This document shows positions 63,163-64,000 of a stretch of DNA of 64,000 nt, in pieces (positions within the stretch are counted from its first letter, which is position 1; each line of letters opens with the position of its first letter). Both the position numbers and the translations under genes were made by a program. Source of the stretch: Miniphocaeibacter sp012841535 (lineage in GTDB: Bacteria; Bacillota; Clostridia; Tissierellales; Peptoniphilaceae); the NCBI RefSeq assembly GCF_049274025.1, contig NZ_JBASRV010000022.1; one strand, 5' to 3'. The notes beneath the pieces are model-generated. The model searched no databases. It was given only the letters and a program-made list of their open reading frames with translations, and was not told where the DNA came from.

Positions 63163-63834
63163 ATGAATAAAATTTTAGATTTAATCTATAACAGTAACTT
63201 ACTTTACATAATTAGGATTATTATTGCTATTATTTGTGGTTTTGCTATTGGCTTTGAGCGAGATTATAAAAACAAAAATGCTGGAACTAAAACTCATTGT
63301 ATTGTAGCTTTAGGAGCTTGTCTATGTATGATTTTATCAGCCTATGGTTTTCCTAATTACCAGGGAGATCCAAATAGAATGGCTGCTCAAGTAGTTTCTG
63401 GTATTGGTTTTTTAGGTGCCGGTATTATTTTTGTAAGAAGAGAACGAAATATAAGTGGCCTTACAACAGCTGCTGGAATTTGGACAACTGCTATTATTTC
63501 TATGGCTATTGGTGCAGGTATGATTTTACTAGGAGTTTTATGCACCCTACTTATTATATCTTTACAGTGGTTTTTATCTAAATTAAAATTCAAATTCTTT
63601 GAACATAGTGAAGAAGTTGTTTATCTTACAACCCTTAATAGAGAATTTGATTATGAAAAATTCATAGATCTATTAGAGTATTATCATATAGAAATACTTC
63701 ATTTAGAAACAGAGAAATTAAGTGTTAATGAAACACATATGCAATTAATAGTCGATTTACCAGATAATTTCTCTAAATGGAATTTAAATAAATTATTTAT
63801 TGATTTTAATGGAATTAAAAATATTAAAATATAA
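63163..63834 (+). CDS. mgtC: MgtC/SapB family membrane protein
   Basis: A 223-residue protein with four or five N-terminal helices and MgtC hallmarks: AIICGFAIGFERDYKNKNAGTKTHCIVALGACL, QVVSGIGFLGAGIIFVRRERNISGLTTAAGIWTTA, then a cytoplasmic ACT-like C-terminal domain. Family members affect magnesium homeostasis, membrane ATPase activity or acid survival. Monocistronic; AGAAAGGAA precedes the ATG. Confidence 0.9.
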   Translation: MNKILDLIYNSNLLYIIRIIIAIICGFAIGFERDYKNKNAGTKTHCIVALGACLCMILSAYGFPNYQGDPNRMAAQVVSGIGFLGAGIIFVRRERNISGLTTAAGIWTTAIISMAIGAGMILLGVLCTLLIISLQWFLSKLKFKFFEHSEEVVYLTTLNREFDYEKFIDLLEYYHIEILHLETEKLSVNETHMQLIVDLPDNFSKWNLNKLFIDFNGIKNIKI

Positions 63835-63862
63835 TCTATCTTTCGGTTAAGTATTTTCTCTC

Positions 63863-63900
63863 TAAATAAAAACTCCCCATACGATTAAATCGTACAGGGA
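63863..63900 (-). terminator. Terminator downstream of the 5S rRNA gene
   Basis: CCC-x-TACGAT (63876-63885) pairs with ATCGTA-x-GGG (63889-63899) with one internal mismatch pair; the minus-strand read ends GTTTTTATTTAG. This ends the rRNA operon transcript. Confidence 0.8.
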
Positions 63901-63909
63901 ATATTGTTG

Positions 63910-64000
63910 GGCAAATACCTACTCTCCCATGACGTCTCCATCATAGTACCATCGGCGCTAAAAGGCTTAACTTCTGTGTTCGAGATGGGTACAGGTGTAT
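63910..64000 (-). rRNA. rrf: 5S ribosomal RNA, 3' part (continues past the window)
   Basis: Read on the minus strand the sequence carries the conserved 5S segments CCCATCTCGAACACAGAAG, TTAAGC, GCGCCGATGGTACT and GGGAGAGTAGG, ending GGTATTTGCC near 63910. The 5' end lies outside the window, so the rest of an rRNA operon is presumably to the right. Confidence 0.95.

Overview
The window is very AT-rich DNA from a low-GC Gram-positive anaerobe. The evidence is strong GGAGG-type ribosome-binding sites, BglG/PTS sugar loci, arginine deiminase, an FeS cysteine desulfidase, a CWB2 cell-wall-binding protein and a Clostridia-style type I-B CRISPR system. A Tissierellia/Peptoniphilaceae-like or clostridial host fits best. 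This is inference from gene content; no species is claimed. A 5S rRNA gene runs off the right edge, so an rRNA operon lies just beyond.

Bases 1-14200 look like a cell-envelope stress island. Two paralogous modules each carry a BceAB-type ABC transporter and a divergent LytTR response regulator plus GHKL kinase. Between them lie a lipid-related operon (DedA, a GT4 glycosyltransferase, a DUF374 acyltransferase-like protein) and a membrane-anchored thioredoxin-like protein. The second kinase is broken by one missing A in a homopolymer. Bases 14200-20400 hold a decayed GNAT gene, an acylphosphatase and a bacitracin/lantibiotic-immunity-like operon (OmpR regulator, ABC ATPase, two permeases, histidine kinase). 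That operon is interrupted by two GNAT genes, and its ATPase is also split by a homopolymer frameshift.

Bases 20400-32300 are metabolic: arcA-arcB for arginine catabolism, a four-gene Opu-type compatible-solute importer with a CBS-domain ATPase, the CCA-adding enzyme, and a beta-glucoside operon (promoter, RAT/terminator, BglG antiterminator, PTS EIIBCA, 6-phospho-beta-glucosidase). Bases 32400-39500 form one minus-strand operon: a LevR-like regulator with a degenerate AAA+ domain, an epimerase-like TIM barrel, a mannose-family PTS (IIA, IIB, IIC, IID) and a FrlB-like SIS deglycase. This suggests uptake of a glycated amine (Amadori product). Then come a CWB2/M15 wall protein with a GntR regulator, a divergent cysteine desulfidase, a cupin and two unknown proteins.

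Bases 45250-56804 are a complete type I-B (Tneap/Cst-like) CRISPR-Cas locus, read on the minus strand: cas6-cas8b(cst1)-cas7(cst2)-cas5-cas3-cas4-cas1-cas2, a leader, then about 50 repeats. The array ends at a degenerate repeat next to a terminator-like hairpin. The last part holds a TAXI-TRAP transporter, a PPC/DUF296 protein and a DapA-family lyase with a divergent Crp/Fnr regulator, then an SH3 membrane protein, an MgtC-family protein and the 5S rRNA end.

The most notable points are the paired BceAB/LytTR-GHKL modules sharing a promoter element, the LevR-type regulator lacking its sigma-54 and ATPase hallmarks, two single-base A-tract frameshifts in peptide-defence genes, and the structured distal end of the CRISPR array.
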